DNA of 64,000 bases from Flavobacteriaceae bacterium D16 (GCA_021295155.1 JAJTJC010000036.1:310001-374000); one strand, 5' to 3'; positions 16,156-24,888 are shown, counted from the first letter of the stretch. A program made the numbers and translations. Notes: generated from the sequence alone by a model not told the origin.

Positions 16156-16632
16156 TTATTCCCTGGTGATTTCAAGTATTTCTAATTTCAGCGTTCCATT
16201 GGGGACAGATATTTCGGCAATATCCCCTACTTCCTTACCTAGCAGTCCCTTTCCAATTGGTGAGGTCACTGAAATTTTTCCAGTTTTAAGATCAGCCTCA
16301 CTTTCAGCCACCAGAGTATAGGACATCTGCATACCATTTTGCTGGTTTTTCAGCTTGACCGTAGATAACACCAGCACCTTGGACACATCCAATTGTGATT
16401 CATCTATCAGCCGTGCATTGGCCAGCGTTTCCTCCATTTTGGCAATCTTTAGCTCAAGTAAGCCCTGAGCTTCCTTTGCCGCGTCGTACTCTGCATTTTC
16501 AGATAGATCCCCTTTATCCCTGGCTTCAGCGATTGCCTGGGAAGCCTTAGGCCTTTCCACATCACGGAGTTGGTTTAATTCTTCCCTTAATTTCTTCAAT
16601 CCTTCCGCAGTGTAATAAGATACGTTGCTCAT
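16156..16632 (-). CDS. greA: Transcription elongation factor GreA
   Basis: A 158-residue full-length GreA. The N-terminal coiled coil contains the RDKGDLSENAEYDAAKEAQ tip with the acidic residues that stimulate RNA cleavage by stalled RNA polymerase. The C-terminal FKBP-like domain contains the TSPIGKGLLGKEVGD block. Monocistronic, with a terminator downstream. Confidence 0.97.
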   Translation of the reverse strand: MSNVSYYTAEGLKKLREELNQLRDVERPKASQAIAEARDKGDLSENAEYDAAKEAQGLLELKIAKMEETLANARLIDESQLDVSKVLVLSTVKLKNQQNGMQMSYTLVAESEADLKTGKISVTSPIGKGLLGKEVGDIAEISVPNGTLKLEILEITRE

Positions 16633-16684
16633 AACTTCATTTTTTGGATTCCCCTTAAACTTATTCTAACTCTATTTTATAACA

Positions 16685-16815
16685 AATCCCGCTCAAGAGC
16701 AGGATTAGATCAACCGGCCATTTTGCATCATTTTAGTCAACTGCTATAATAATAGGGGTGTAGCATCTAAATGGAGTTGTTCTAATAGGAAAATCCTCTT
16801 TTTTCAAGAGGATTT
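16685..16815. repeat. Two hairpins in the greA / lipoprotein divergent gap
   Basis: The 239-bp gap 16633-16871 holds an imperfect hairpin at about 16685-16706 (ATCCCGCTC-AA-GAGCAGGAT) and a perfect 10-bp one at 16791-16815 (AAATCCTCTT, loop TTTTC, AAGAGGATTT). Neither is followed by a T-run, so they do not look like normal terminators. The rest is AT-rich promoter DNA; CAACTTTG near 16843 is a one-mismatch -7 box for the gene at 16872. Confidence 0.4.
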
Positions 16816-16871
16816 AGCACAAATATATGCATTTTTTGCTCAACTTTGTCTAAATAAACAGTATTGCAGCT

Positions 16872-17312
16872 ATGGCCATTCGCCGATATACCGGGATTTT
16901 AATATTCATACTACTCTTTTCCTGCAGCAATAACGGCAGCAGGAGGAATCCTTATTTGCAAGAGCGGGGATTCCGATTTGAGATCAACCTGAATTTACCT
17001 TTGTACAGCCCTTTGAGCAATCCCGGAAACGCGGTCTACGTCAATAGTGTTAATGCAGGTATTAGAGGAGTCTTTGTCATCAATACTGGTTTTGACTTTA
17101 TGGCCCTGGAAGCCAGCTGCCCTAACCATGTACCCAATAATTGCTCTACCATGGAACTGGATGGGCAAATTGCGAGGTGTTCCTGTGAAGAATTTGAATA
17201 CAGCCTTTTTAACGGTCAGCAATTGAACCGTCCCGATGACGGTGAGCGTTACTACGATATGCTCATTTACAACACCGCCCGCAGTGGTAGTACTATAGTG
17301 ATTTCCAACTGA
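16872..17312 (+). CDS. Rieske-like lipoprotein lacking canonical cluster ligands
   Basis: A 146-residue predicted lipoprotein with lipobox LLFSC (Cys18). The C-terminal part has the layout of a Rieske domain: a first loop ASCPNHVPNNC (Cys83, His86), then a second loop ARCSCEEFEYSLFNGQ (Cys103, Cys105). In a true Rieske protein the loops read CxH and CxxH; here the spacing of the first is changed and the second His is Glu106. A [2Fe-2S] cluster is therefore doubtful. It is convergent with, and abuts, the TonB receptor gene. Confidence 0.65.
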   Translation: MAIRRYTGILIFILLFSCSNNGSRRNPYLQERGFRFEINLNLPLYSPLSNPGNAVYVNSVNAGIRGVFVINTGFDFMALEASCPNHVPNNCSTMELDGQIARCSCEEFEYSLFNGQQLNRPDDGERYYDMLIYNTARSGSTIVISN

Positions 17313-19487
17313 TTAAAAAACTACCGTGGCCCCGAGCAGAAAGTTGATTCCGGCCTGGGGATAGTACCCAGCACCTTCTACAGTGGTTACTGTTCCCGGA
17401 TTGCTAAAATCATCATCAAAGGTGAAAAAGTAACCGTTGGACACGAACTTGGCATCAAAAATATTGTTTAGCAGACCTGACAGTGTAATAGATTTTGCAA
17501 ATCTATTCAGCTTTATCTGGTATTGCACATTAAGATCTGTTTGAGAATAAGCTTCCAGAATACTGCTCTCAGAATCGATATTTCCCATATATTGCTCTCC
17601 TACATACTTGGTCAAAAGTGCTAGTTCCAATTCAGGGGTCGGTGTCCATCCCAGCCGGTTTCCTATAATCACCTCCGGTGAAAAGGCGATATTGGTATTG
17701 CCCAGGTTTTGTAGATTACCGTCTCGTTGGAAAACAAAATCGATATTCTTATTACTACTGAGCGCAATATTTGGCTGCCAGTTAAACTGTTCACCAATAT
17801 TGATATTCGCCTCCAATTCTAATCCTAAACGGTAACTATCTCCAACGTTAGCCCTTAGAGGTGCTCCAACATCGTTTAATTCACCAGTCAGCACTAGTTG
17901 GTCTTTATAACGCATATAATAAACGTTTGCGTTGACCTGGAAATCAGGATTCAGGTACCTCCACCCCAGCTCAAAATCGTTCAGTTTTTCTGGCCTGGGG
18001 CTCCCATTTTCATAATCATTCCGGTTAGGCTCACGCTGGGCCACAGCATAGGAAAAGTAAAAGCTGCTATTCCTGTTTAAGATATAGGTTAGACCTGCCT
18101 TAGGGTTGAAAAAGTTAAAGGTATCGTCCACAATTCCCGTTTCAGCACCATTAGCCTTATACCGTACCGTACGATATTGCATATCCCCGAAAAGTCTCCA
18201 GCGATCATTCAGAGAGTAGTTTGTTTTGGCAAAAATATTGAAGTCGGTTTTCCGGGAGTCATCTTCATAATACCGATCCCGTATAAAACTGTCCGGAGCC
18301 TGGCGTGCCCAAATAACCTCTCCAAAATGGTCTCCCTGATAGTTGTTTAAACCGCCCCCGATCACCAGATCATAAGATTTGGCCCGCTTATTTACAGAAA
18401 ATACAGTCCCATAAAAATCATTATCCAGCCATCTTCTTCTCACCAAATCGGTTGTGGTTATCAGTTCGCCATTAATGTTTACTGGAAGAAAGCCGTAAGT
18501 ATCAAAATCATCATCTTCCCTGAATTGCTCAAAATATCCACGCCCCCTGGTATAGTGAAGGGCAAAGTGGCTACTCCATTCACCATCCCAGTTTTCGTTC
18601 CAATGCAATTGTGCATGATCCTGCTTGTAATTATCTACTTCATTTTCATAGAATCTGGTAGTTCCATTGTCATCGGTGTATATTCCTGCGGGATTAAATG
18701 TACGGTCTGTATCCAGGGTAGCGGCATCAATTCCAAACCAGGACTGATAGGTAATTTCATGTCCTCCGAACAGTACGGCTTTAATCAAGGTGTTTTCATC
18801 CTTAAAAGCCCCTTGCAGAAAATAAGATTCTAATTCGGAAGCGGCCCGGTCTATATAACCATCTGATGTAATTCTGGATAAACGTCCTGAGAGTTCAAAT
18901 TGGTCATTGAGCATCCCGGTGCTGAATTTCATATTATTGCGCAGGGTATTAAAACTACCAAAGGAAGAGGCTATCTGTGCGTAGGCATCCTCAGAAACAG
19001 CATCGGTTAAAATATTGAGACTGGCTCCAAAAGCTCCAGCACCATTGGTAGAAGTCCCTACCCCCCTTTGCAACTGCAAATTCTCCGTCGAAGAACTGAA
19101 GTCAGGTAGATTTACCCAGAAGGTGCCATGAGATTCTGAGTCGTTATACGGGATACCGTTGATGGTCACATTAACACGAGTAGCGTCGCTTCCCCTAACC
19201 CGGATACCTGTATAGCCAATACCTGCACCGGCATCAGAAGTAGTTACCACAGCAGGTAAAAAATTCAATAGTATTGGGATATCCTGACCCAGATTCCGTG
19301 GTGCTATTTCGCTTTTATCCAGATTGGTAAAAGTAAGTGGGATTTCCTTGGTAATCCTAATGGCCGACACCATAACCTCATCGAGTTCAATTTTTCTGGT
19401 GTCCAGAGAATCTTTTTTGGTTTTTTCCTGCGAAAAAGCCACTGAGCAGGTAAAAGCCATTACGATGGCAATCAATAATTTTTTCAT
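17313..19487 (-). CDS. TonB-dependent receptor under TPP riboswitch control; probable thiamine receptor
   Basis: A 724-residue outer-membrane receptor. The start ATG 19487 gives a clean signal peptide (MKKLLIAIVMAFTCSVAFSQ). A TonB box-like segment (ELDEVMVSA) is followed by the plug (about 35-165, with RVRGSDATRVNVTINGIPYND) and a 22-strand-type barrel ending in a terminal aromatic residue (VVF). It lacks the N-terminal CarboxypepD-like domain of the second receptor in this window. A TPP riboswitch sits directly upstream. In Bacteroidota, receptors with this arrangement (called OMR1 in comparative work) are predicted to import thiamine or its precursors. The neighbouring permease, kinase and thiamine-binding-fold protein agree. 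Confidence 0.9.
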   Translation of the reverse strand: MKKLLIAIVMAFTCSVAFSQEKTKKDSLDTRKIELDEVMVSAIRITKEIPLTFTNLDKSEIAPRNLGQDIPILLNFLPAVVTTSDAGAGIGYTGIRVRGSDATRVNVTINGIPYNDSESHGTFWVNLPDFSSSTENLQLQRGVGTSTNGAGAFGASLNILTDAVSEDAYAQIASSFGSFNTLRNNMKFSTGMLNDQFELSGRLSRITSDGYIDRAASELESYFLQGAFKDENTLIKAVLFGGHEITYQSWFGIDAATLDTDRTFNPAGIYTDDNGTTRFYENEVDNYKQDHAQLHWNENWDGEWSSHFALHYTRGRGYFEQFREDDDFDTYGFLPVNINGELITTTDLVRRRWLDNDFYGTVFSVNKRAKSYDLVIGGGLNNYQGDHFGEVIWARQAPDSFIRDRYYEDDSRKTDFNIFAKTNYSLNDRWRLFGDMQYRTVRYKANGAETGIVDDTFNFFNPKAGLTYILNRNSSFYFSYAVAQREPNRNDYENGSPRPEKLNDFELGWRYLNPDFQVNANVYYMRYKDQLVLTGELNDVGAPLRANVGDSYRLGLELEANINIGEQFNWQPNIALSSNKNIDFVFQRDGNLQNLGNTNIAFSPEVIIGNRLGWTPTPELELALLTKYVGEQYMGNIDSESSILEAYSQTDLNVQYQIKLNRFAKSITLSGLLNNIFDAKFVSNGYFFTFDDDFSNPGTVTTVEGAGYYPQAGINFLLGATVVF

Positions 19488-19540
19488 CCGTAAAATTGTT
19501 ACGAATAAAAGGGGCAATTATTCTGGGTTGCTGATTTAAC

Positions 19541-19560
19541 TATTCCGGAGAAACGGAATA
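19541..19560 (-). promoter_or_regulatory. Hairpin between riboswitch and TonB receptor gene
   Basis: A perfect 7-bp inverted repeat, TATTCCG / CGGAATA, with a 6-nt loop lies just after the 3' end of the TPP riboswitch and 54 nt before the start codon. It lacks a T-run, so it is not a standard terminator. It may be part of the riboswitch expression platform. Confidence 0.4.
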
Positions 19561-19568
19561 CATCCAAA

Positions 19569-19684
19569 TGGTGCTTGCACCTCCCTTCCCGGCATTACCC
19601 GGGCAGGTTCATTGGGTATAATCTCAGCCCTGATCAATACTCTAGTCCAAGTAAACAGACTCTATTACTAATCAAAGCACCCCT
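19569..19684 (-). promoter_or_regulatory. TPP (THI-element) riboswitch
   Basis: On the minus strand the aptamer shows the invariant blocks in order: the 5' P1 arm GGGGTGC (19683-19677), CTGAGA (19627-19622), ATACCC, TGAACCTG (about 19611-19604), then GGGTAATGCC (ending 19591), the AGGGA block and the 3' P1 arm GCACC (19574-19570). A long variable arm of roughly 45 nt precedes CTGAGA. It senses thiamine pyrophosphate and should repress the TonB receptor when the cofactor is plentiful. The remaining parts of the 302-bp gap (19488-19568 and 19685-19789) show no gene. Confidence 0.95.
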
Positions 19685-19789
19685 TTTGAGATGGTGTAAA
19701 GGTACAACAGTACCCTCTTTCCCAAAAAGAATGCGATGGAATTTTACATCGATACACTTATAAAAGGAAGGCAAAAGGGTGTTTGCAGC

Positions 19790-21337
19790 TTATTTAGACC
19801 TACCTTGATGGGCAGGTTTCAACAAATCGTTGACTGTTTTTACCGGATTGAATGTGAGCTGTGGCACTTCTACAAATATCGTATTCCAATAGGCCATGGC
19901 TCCGTTCCAAAGCCCTGGTAATTCCAATGCTTTCAATGGTTTACCATCCTTTGTTTTATGTGAAATAAATCCCTGATCACTATCCACAAAATTAAGGAGG
20001 TTATACTTTTCGCCGCGATGATTCCTTATCCCGCATACCAGATCTACCGGGTTAAAATGGGTGGCATCATTGAAGATACTTTTTTGTGTATCGTCTCCGA
20101 GGTTGGCCTGAGCAGATTCTACTATTTGTAGCGAAACATGATTTCGTGGATCTCTAACCCAGTAAGGGCCTCCTCCAGGTTCACCTTCATTTCGCACCAT
20201 TCCACATACCCGTATAGGCCGATTAATCTTATCTTTTAAAATATCCAGCTGTTCTGCCAGGCTAAAGCTGGAATAATTTTCAGAGAATCGAACGTTCAGT
20301 TCCCCGATCAGGAATTCCTTAATTTCTGCAAGTTGCTCTCCGGTTATTCCGGAATCTTCCAGTATAGCTGCATATCGAAAAGCCCTTTCCTGAATACTTA
20401 GTAATACCCCTGCAAGAAGTTTTTTGCTTGCTCCGGATTGTTTTGCAATTTCCGGTACAGCTACATTGTCTATGTTTTTAATAAATATAAGATCTGCCTC
20501 TTGCTCATTGAGGTTTTCGATAAGTGCTCCATGTCCGCCAGGCCGGAACAACAGACTACCGTCTGCCTGTCGGAAAAGCTGATTTTCAGGAGTTACCGCA
20601 ATAGTGTCTGTAGATGGTTTTTGAAAGGAGTAATCTACAGTAAATCGAGTTCCGGTTTTCTTTTCAACCCGCTTCTGAATCGCTGCATAGGTTTCTTTAA
20701 ATAAGGTTTCGTGCTGCGGTGAAATAGTGAAATGGAGCTGGGCCTTACCTCCTGTGGAAGCGTAATCTGAAGCTTCCATCAAGTGCTCCTCGAAAGCCGT
20801 GGCCACGTGTGAATCATAATGGTGAAAAGGCAAAATCCCCTTTGGGTAAAAATCATAATTGAGCCCCGAAGGATCGAGCATCTTATGGATAAAGTGCGCC
20901 ATAGCCCTTCCAGAGTCTGAAAATTTCTCCTCAACGATACTCAGAACATTTTGATAAAATGGAAAGCGTTCCAAATTTTCAGCAAACATCCTTATATCCT
21001 TGTCGCCAGTTCTTTCCAAATATTCTTCCAGTGTTTCCTTTCCCGGGTTAAAGGCTTCCAAAAAGTTAAAAAGAGCCTTGAACATTCGGGAAGCAGCGCC
21101 TGAAGCAGGAACAAACTTGAGAAGTACCAGGGAAGCAGTAGACTTTTCGAATGCCTTGACGATATTCTGGGATTCTTCTTCCGTATATCTAAGTATGCCA
21201 TCACCTACAACAGCCGCTCGCTCCAGCCGGGTAAATGGAATTCCATCAATAAAGGTCTCTATCTGCTTCAGAACCTTCTTCTGGGTAATTCCCATTTTCT
21301 CCAGCTGTTTCAAGTCGTTTTCTAGAAAATCAATCAT
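19790..21337 (-). CDS. DUF4301 family protein in thiamine uptake cluster
   Basis: A 515-residue cytoplasmic protein of DUF4301, known mainly from Bacteroidota. Recognisable blocks include LLKFVPASGAASRMFKALF, which resembles the glycine/Ser-Arg nucleotide-binding loop of sugar-nucleotidyltransferase-like folds, then PKGILPFHHY and LLFRPGGHGALIENLN. A nucleotidyltransferase-like activity is therefore plausible, but the reaction is unknown. Its start overlaps the stop of the NadR-like kinase gene by 4 bp (ATGA). The TPP riboswitch and receptor gene follow it, so a link to thiamine metabolism is inferred from context. Confidence 0.85.
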   Translation of the reverse strand: MIDFLENDLKQLEKMGITQKKVLKQIETFIDGIPFTRLERAAVVGDGILRYTEEESQNIVKAFEKSTASLVLLKFVPASGAASRMFKALFNFLEAFNPGKETLEEYLERTGDKDIRMFAENLERFPFYQNVLSIVEEKFSDSGRAMAHFIHKMLDPSGLNYDFYPKGILPFHHYDSHVATAFEEHLMEASDYASTGGKAQLHFTISPQHETLFKETYAAIQKRVEKKTGTRFTVDYSFQKPSTDTIAVTPENQLFRQADGSLLFRPGGHGALIENLNEQEADLIFIKNIDNVAVPEIAKQSGASKKLLAGVLLSIQERAFRYAAILEDSGITGEQLAEIKEFLIGELNVRFSENYSSFSLAEQLDILKDKINRPIRVCGMVRNEGEPGGGPYWVRDPRNHVSLQIVESAQANLGDDTQKSIFNDATHFNPVDLVCGIRNHRGEKYNLLNFVDSDQGFISHKTKDGKPLKALELPGLWNGAMAYWNTIFVEVPQLTFNPVKTVNDLLKPAHQGRSK

Positions 21338-21897
21338 CTTTCAAGGAGTTGGTCTATAGATTTTATTGCTTCGCGAAAGCGTGCTTCTTCCGTTCCCTTT
21401 AAGGTAATAAAATTGCGATTATATTTTATCAATGTGTTTTTAAAATAAGCAAACATTTGTTCCCTTTCATTGGGTTTATCTCTCAGGTCGTCCTTTTCCC
21501 AGGGGATGTCGATACTGGTCAACAAATACAAATCATAACGGTTAAGCAATGCGTATTTTTCCAAAACGGGATCACAGAATCCTAAATAATATGCCTCTGA
21601 GTAGACCTTGGTTTCTAAGAGATCTGTATCGCAGATTAGCAGTCTATCTGCATTTTTAGACAGGCTATTTTCAAGGTCCATCTGCCCTAGTGCAATAGGT
21701 AACAGGTCTACCGGCTCACAGGTTCGCTGTTCCCTGTTCCACTTTTCCTGAAGGTACTCGCGTGCATACTCAGGCACCCACAGTGTATTGTAGTGTTCCG
21801 CCAATTGTTCGGCAAGTGTAGTCTTCCCGGTAGATTCCGGGCCAAATAGCACTACCTTAACAAGGTCTGAGGGCTCTTGTTTAAGTTTCTCTTCCAT
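21334..21897 (-). CDS. NadR-like P-loop kinase, possibly acting on thiamine
   Basis: A 187-residue AAA_28/NadR-type kinase. It has Walker A GPESTGKTT at residues 19-27, the family-typical VPEYAREYLQEKW, a LLICDTDLLETKVY acid block and a DIPWEKDDLRD substrate region. In NadR this domain phosphorylates nicotinamide riboside. Here no NMN adenylyltransferase domain is fused. The gene overlaps a PnuC-family permease gene by 46 bp within a cluster of thiamine signs, so phosphorylation of imported thiamine is an attractive alternative. Nicotinamide riboside remains possible. Confidence 0.8.
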   Translation of the reverse strand: MEEKLKQEPSDLVKVVLFGPESTGKTTLAEQLAEHYNTLWVPEYAREYLQEKWNREQRTCEPVDLLPIALGQMDLENSLSKNADRLLICDTDLLETKVYSEAYYLGFCDPVLEKYALLNRYDLYLLTSIDIPWEKDDLRDKPNEREQMFAYFKNTLIKYNRNFITLKGTEEARFREAIKSIDQLLER

Positions 21898-22490
21898 GCC
21901 AGATAACCAAAAATGGCGATAAGGGTAAATAGGAAATACTGAAAGGAAGTAAAGATAAGCCCTTTATACAAATATAAGGGTACAGAGATTACATCCCCCA
22001 GGATCCAAAATATCCAATTCTCTATTTTTTTACGGGCCATTAACCACATCCCGACAAAGAAAATAGCCGTAGTGACTGTATCTACGTAAGCAGTCCAGGT
22101 ATTGAACTTATTAAAAAACAGATAGATAATCACCACAAATACCAAAGTTCCGGCAAATAGAAACAGGGACCAGCGCCTTTCCTTGCTGTTAGTTCGGGTT
22201 ATCGGTATAAAATGGGTCGCATCTACTTTACGGGTCCAGACATACCAACCGTAAACACTCATTGCAAAATAGTAGGCATTGATCAGCATATCGCCCAACA
22301 AGCCGAAAATCAATAAAATGTATACAAAGATTCCTGTGCTAATTATCCCTGTTGGAAAGACCAGTATATTTTCGCGCTTGGCATACCACACACTTAAAAA
22401 CCCAAATACCACACCAATAATTTCGAGAGTAATCAGGTAGGCAGGAGTATGGTCATATTGGGCAAATATCCAATCAAAAATGTGGCTCAT
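21852..22490 (-). CDS. PnuC-family vitamin permease (PnuT or PnuC)
   Basis: A 212-residue inner-membrane protein with about seven helices and the PnuC signature segments (LEIIGVVFGFLSVWYAKREN, YYFAMSVYGWYVW, FFVGMWLMARKKIENWIFWI). ATG 22490 is preferred to an upstream TTG. PnuC proteins facilitate diffusion of nicotinamide riboside, riboflavin (PnuX) or thiamine (PnuT), with trapping by a kinase. Its neighbours here are a thiamine-binding-fold protein (17-bp overlap upstream), a P-loop kinase (46-bp overlap downstream) and a TPP-regulated receptor, so thiamine (PnuT) is the better guess. Confidence 0.85.
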   Translation of the reverse strand: MSHIFDWIFAQYDHTPAYLITLEIIGVVFGFLSVWYAKRENILVFPTGIISTGIFVYILLIFGLLGDMLINAYYFAMSVYGWYVWTRKVDATHFIPITRTNSKERRWSLFLFAGTLVFVVIIYLFFNKFNTWTAYVDTVTTAIFFVGMWLMARKKIENWIFWILGDVISVPLYLYKGLIFTSFQYFLFTLIAIFGYLAWKRNLNKSPQTLLR

Positions 22491-22734
22491 ACTGGCTTCG
22501 GTCAGATTTAACAATCTTTAAAAAAAACAAACCGCGATCGGCATCCATGAGCGCTTCCTTCATCGCCTCCTGCAAAAATGGCATCAGCTGGTCATAATCC
22601 CCATAAATCTGCGTGCTCAATGGATTCTCCATCACTTTGAACCCTGAAGCTCGGAGGTTTTTGATAAAGGCAATGATCGGGGGTTCAAATTCGTCCTGGA
22701 GCGGACTAAGGGTAAGTTCTACGGATACCTGCAT
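22474..22734 (-). CDS. Thiamine-binding fold protein, MTH1187/YqgV family
   Basis: An 86-residue ferredoxin-like-fold protein. The pattern VELTLSPL..EFEPPIIAFIKNLRASG..V..NPLSTQIYGDYD matches the MTH1187/YqgV family, of which the related YkoF binds thiamine. It is the first gene of the permease-kinase-DUF4301 string and overlaps the permease gene by 17 bp. It may bind imported thiamine in the cytoplasm. The only gap upstream is 50 bp to the phosphopantetheinyl transferase gene. Confidence 0.82.
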   Translation of the reverse strand: MQVSVELTLSPLQDEFEPPIIAFIKNLRASGFKVMENPLSTQIYGDYDQLMPFLQEAMKEALMDADRGLFFLKIVKSDRSQYEPHF

Positions 22735-22784
22735 CTTGTCAATTAGTTTGTGGTGAAATTACAACCTTTTGGGGTATCAGAGAC

Positions 22785-23414
22785 TCAGATACGCAAGGCA
22801 TATACGCAGGTAAAACCCTCAAATTCCAGAAAGAAAATGTTGTAATTAGACTGCTCTCCCTGAAATTCAGCCTTTCCTGACGTGTTCCCTGTAGTCAGGT
22901 CAAATTCCTTGATATCGATATGTTGATAAAAACTGATACCCGGGATAGACAGAATTTTATAGACTGATTCCTTGGCGCCCCAAAGCACTGTAAGCTTACG
23001 GACCAAATCGAGTTCCTGGCTGCTGCTATCATACTCCAAATCAGTAAATTTATGAGCAATTCGTGCAATCTTATCTCTTTGTTTCTCAATATCAATCCCC
23101 ACTTTTATGTGTTTACTGACAATTATCCCGGTAAAATTGTGTGAGTGGGTAATAGAGATGTAATTCCCGTCTTGTAGATGAGGTTTCCCAAGAGCATCAT
23201 AATACAAATCATGGTCCTTGTATCCAGCCTCAGCGAGCAAGTGCCGGATGCTGAGAAAACCCCTCCGATGTAGTTCAGATTTCATCCCCTCCAAACGCGT
23301 CCGGCTATTTTCTGTTAATACAATGGGAGACTGGAGCGTAGACTCCTGTTCTTCAACCTTCCAGAGGTATATGCTAATGTCTGGCGTTACTGCTAATGTT
23401 TTGTAAAGAGGCAT
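22785..23414 (-). CDS. 4'-phosphopantetheinyl transferase, Sfp-type
   Basis: A 209-residue enzyme that transfers phosphopantetheine from CoA to a carrier-protein Ser. The magnesium-binding GIDIE is at residues 106-110 and WGAKESVYK at 145-153; the ITHSHNFTG block (88-96) also fits. The length is typical of compact Sfp-like enzymes. It may serve the fatty acid carrier or a secondary pathway. It lies upstream of the thiamine cluster on the same strand and is divergent from ahcY. Confidence 0.92.
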   Translation of the reverse strand: MPLYKTLAVTPDISIYLWKVEEQESTLQSPIVLTENSRTRLEGMKSELHRRGFLSIRHLLAEAGYKDHDLYYDALGKPHLQDGNYISITHSHNFTGIIVSKHIKVGIDIEKQRDKIARIAHKFTDLEYDSSSQELDLVRKLTVLWGAKESVYKILSIPGISFYQHIDIKEFDLTTGNTSGKAEFQGEQSNYNIFFLEFEGFTCVYALRI

Positions 23415-23434
23415 AGGATTATTTCAGTTATCAT

Positions 23435-23442
23435 TACCTTTG
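23435..23442 (+). promoter_or_regulatory. ahcY promoter -7 box
   Basis: TACCTTTG fits TAnnTTTG exactly and lies 57 bp upstream of ATG 23500. It overlaps the alternative upstream TTG start at 23440, which it argues against. Confidence 0.55.
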
Positions 23443-23499
23443 CTGCGATTTAATCAGCTGCCATCTGTAGGTAGCGAATGTAAAAAGAAAATTATTGAT

Positions 23500-24816
23500 A
23501 TGAGTACCAAAACCATCCCTTACACCCCATACAAAGTGAAGGATATTGCCCTTGCTGAATGGGGAAGAAAAGAAATAAACCTGGCAGAAGCTGAAATGCC
23601 AGGACTGATGGCTCTCAGAGAAGAATACGCAAATGAACAACCCTTGAAAGGGGCCCGTATTGCGGGATGCCTTCATATGACTATCCAAACAGCAGTATTA
23701 ATTGAAACCCTGGTAGCCCTTGGTGCAGATGTTACCTGGAGTTCCTGCAACATTTTTTCTACACAGGATCACGCTGCAGCGGCAATTGCAGCGGCTGGGA
23801 TCCCTGTTTATGCCTGGAAAGGGATGACAGAACAGGAATTCGACTGGTGTATTGAGCAAACTTTGTTTTTTGGTGAAGAACGCCAACCCCTGAATATGAT
23901 CCTTGACGATGGTGGTGATCTGACCAATATGGTTTTGGATAATTACCCGGAGCTCACCAGCGGAATCAAAGGATTATCTGAAGAAACCACCACGGGGGTA
24001 CACCGGCTTTACGAGCGGTTCAAAAATGGGGTTCTCCCGATGCCTGCCATCAATGTAAATGATTCTGTTACCAAATCGAAATTTGATAATAAATACGGTT
24101 GCCGGGAAAGTGCTGTTGACGCCATAAGGCGTGCCACAGATACCATGCTTGCCGGTAAACAAGTTGTAGTAGCAGGTTATGGTGATGTTGGAAAGGGAAC
24201 TGCAGCTTCCTTCCGTGGTGCCGGCGCAATTGTGACCGTAACTGAAATTGACCCTATTTGTGCTCTGCAAGCCTGTATGGATGGATATGAAGTGAAAAAA
24301 CTGGAAAGTGTTGTAGGTAAGGCAGACGTCGTGGTTACGGCTACAGGAAATAAAGACATTATCCAGGAAAAGCATTTCCGCAGCATGCGCGATAAGGTCA
24401 TTGTTTGTAACATCGGGCATTTCGATAATGAAATAGATATGGCCTGGCTCAACAATGAATATGGAGATACCAAGGATGAAATTAAACCCCAGGTAGATAA
24501 ATATACGGTTGACGGGAAGGACATTATTGTCCTGGCTGAAGGTCGCCTGGTTAACCTGGGCTGTGCCACCGGACATCCCAGTTTTGTGATGAGTAATTCA
24601 TTTACTAATCAGGTACTTGCGCAGATAGAGTTGTGGAACTACAGCGCTAAATACGAGAATAAGGTCTATATGCTGCCTAAGCATCTGGATGAGAAAGTAG
24701 CCAAATTACACCTGGAGCGTTTAGGCGCAGAGCTTACTGAATTACGTAAAGACCAGGCGAGTTATATCGGGGTAAAACCTGAAGGTCCTTTTAAACCTGA
24801 CTATTACAGGTATTAG
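23500..24816 (+). CDS. ahcY: Adenosylhomocysteinase
   Basis: A 438-residue NAD-dependent enzyme that splits S-adenosylhomocysteine into adenosine and homocysteine, keeping methylation running. The NAD-binding GYGDVGKG, catalytic-site blocks LDDGGDLT and [13 protein letters not shown], and the family C-terminus KPDYYRY are present. The start is ATG 23500, fixed by the family N-terminus and the promoter position. A strong terminator follows. Confidence 0.98.
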   Translation: MSTKTIPYTPYKVKDIALAEWGRKEINLAEAEMPGLMALREEYANEQPLKGARIAGCLHMTIQTAVLIETLVALGADVTWSSCNIFSTQDHAAAAIAAAGIPVYAWKGMTEQEFDWCIEQTLFFGEERQPLNMILDDGGDLTNMVLDNYPELTSGIKGLSEETTTGVHRLYERFKNGVLPMPAINVNDSVTKSKFDNKYGCRESAVDAIRRATDTMLAGKQVVVAGYGDVGKGTAASFRGAGAIVTVTEIDPICALQACMDGYEVKKLESVVGKADVVVTATGNKDIIQEKHFRSMRDKVIVCNIGHFDNEIDMAWLNNEYGDTKDEIKPQVDKYTVDGKDIIVLAEGRLVNLGCATGHPSFVMSNSFTNQVLAQIELWNYSAKYENKVYMLPKHLDEKVAKLHLERLGAELTELRKDQASYIGVKPEGPFKPDYYRY

Positions 24817-24840
24817 AAATTTTACCTGTACCCATAAAAA

Positions 24841-24871
24841 AACCCGCAACTGTAGTTGCGGGTTTTTTTAT
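24841..24871. terminator. Bidirectional terminator between ahcY and rpmA
   Basis: AACCCGCAAC (24841-24850), loop TGTA, GTTGCGGGTT (24855-24864), with A-run before and T-run after. It serves both convergent genes. Confidence 0.9.
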
Positions 24872-24888
24872 TTTGTTTGATAAGCGTT

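Noticed and set aside
23974-24576. Open frame of 200 codons antisense to ahcY
   Set aside because: The plus strand encodes a textbook adenosylhomocysteinase over the whole stretch; the antisense frame has no recognisable motif or ribosome site.
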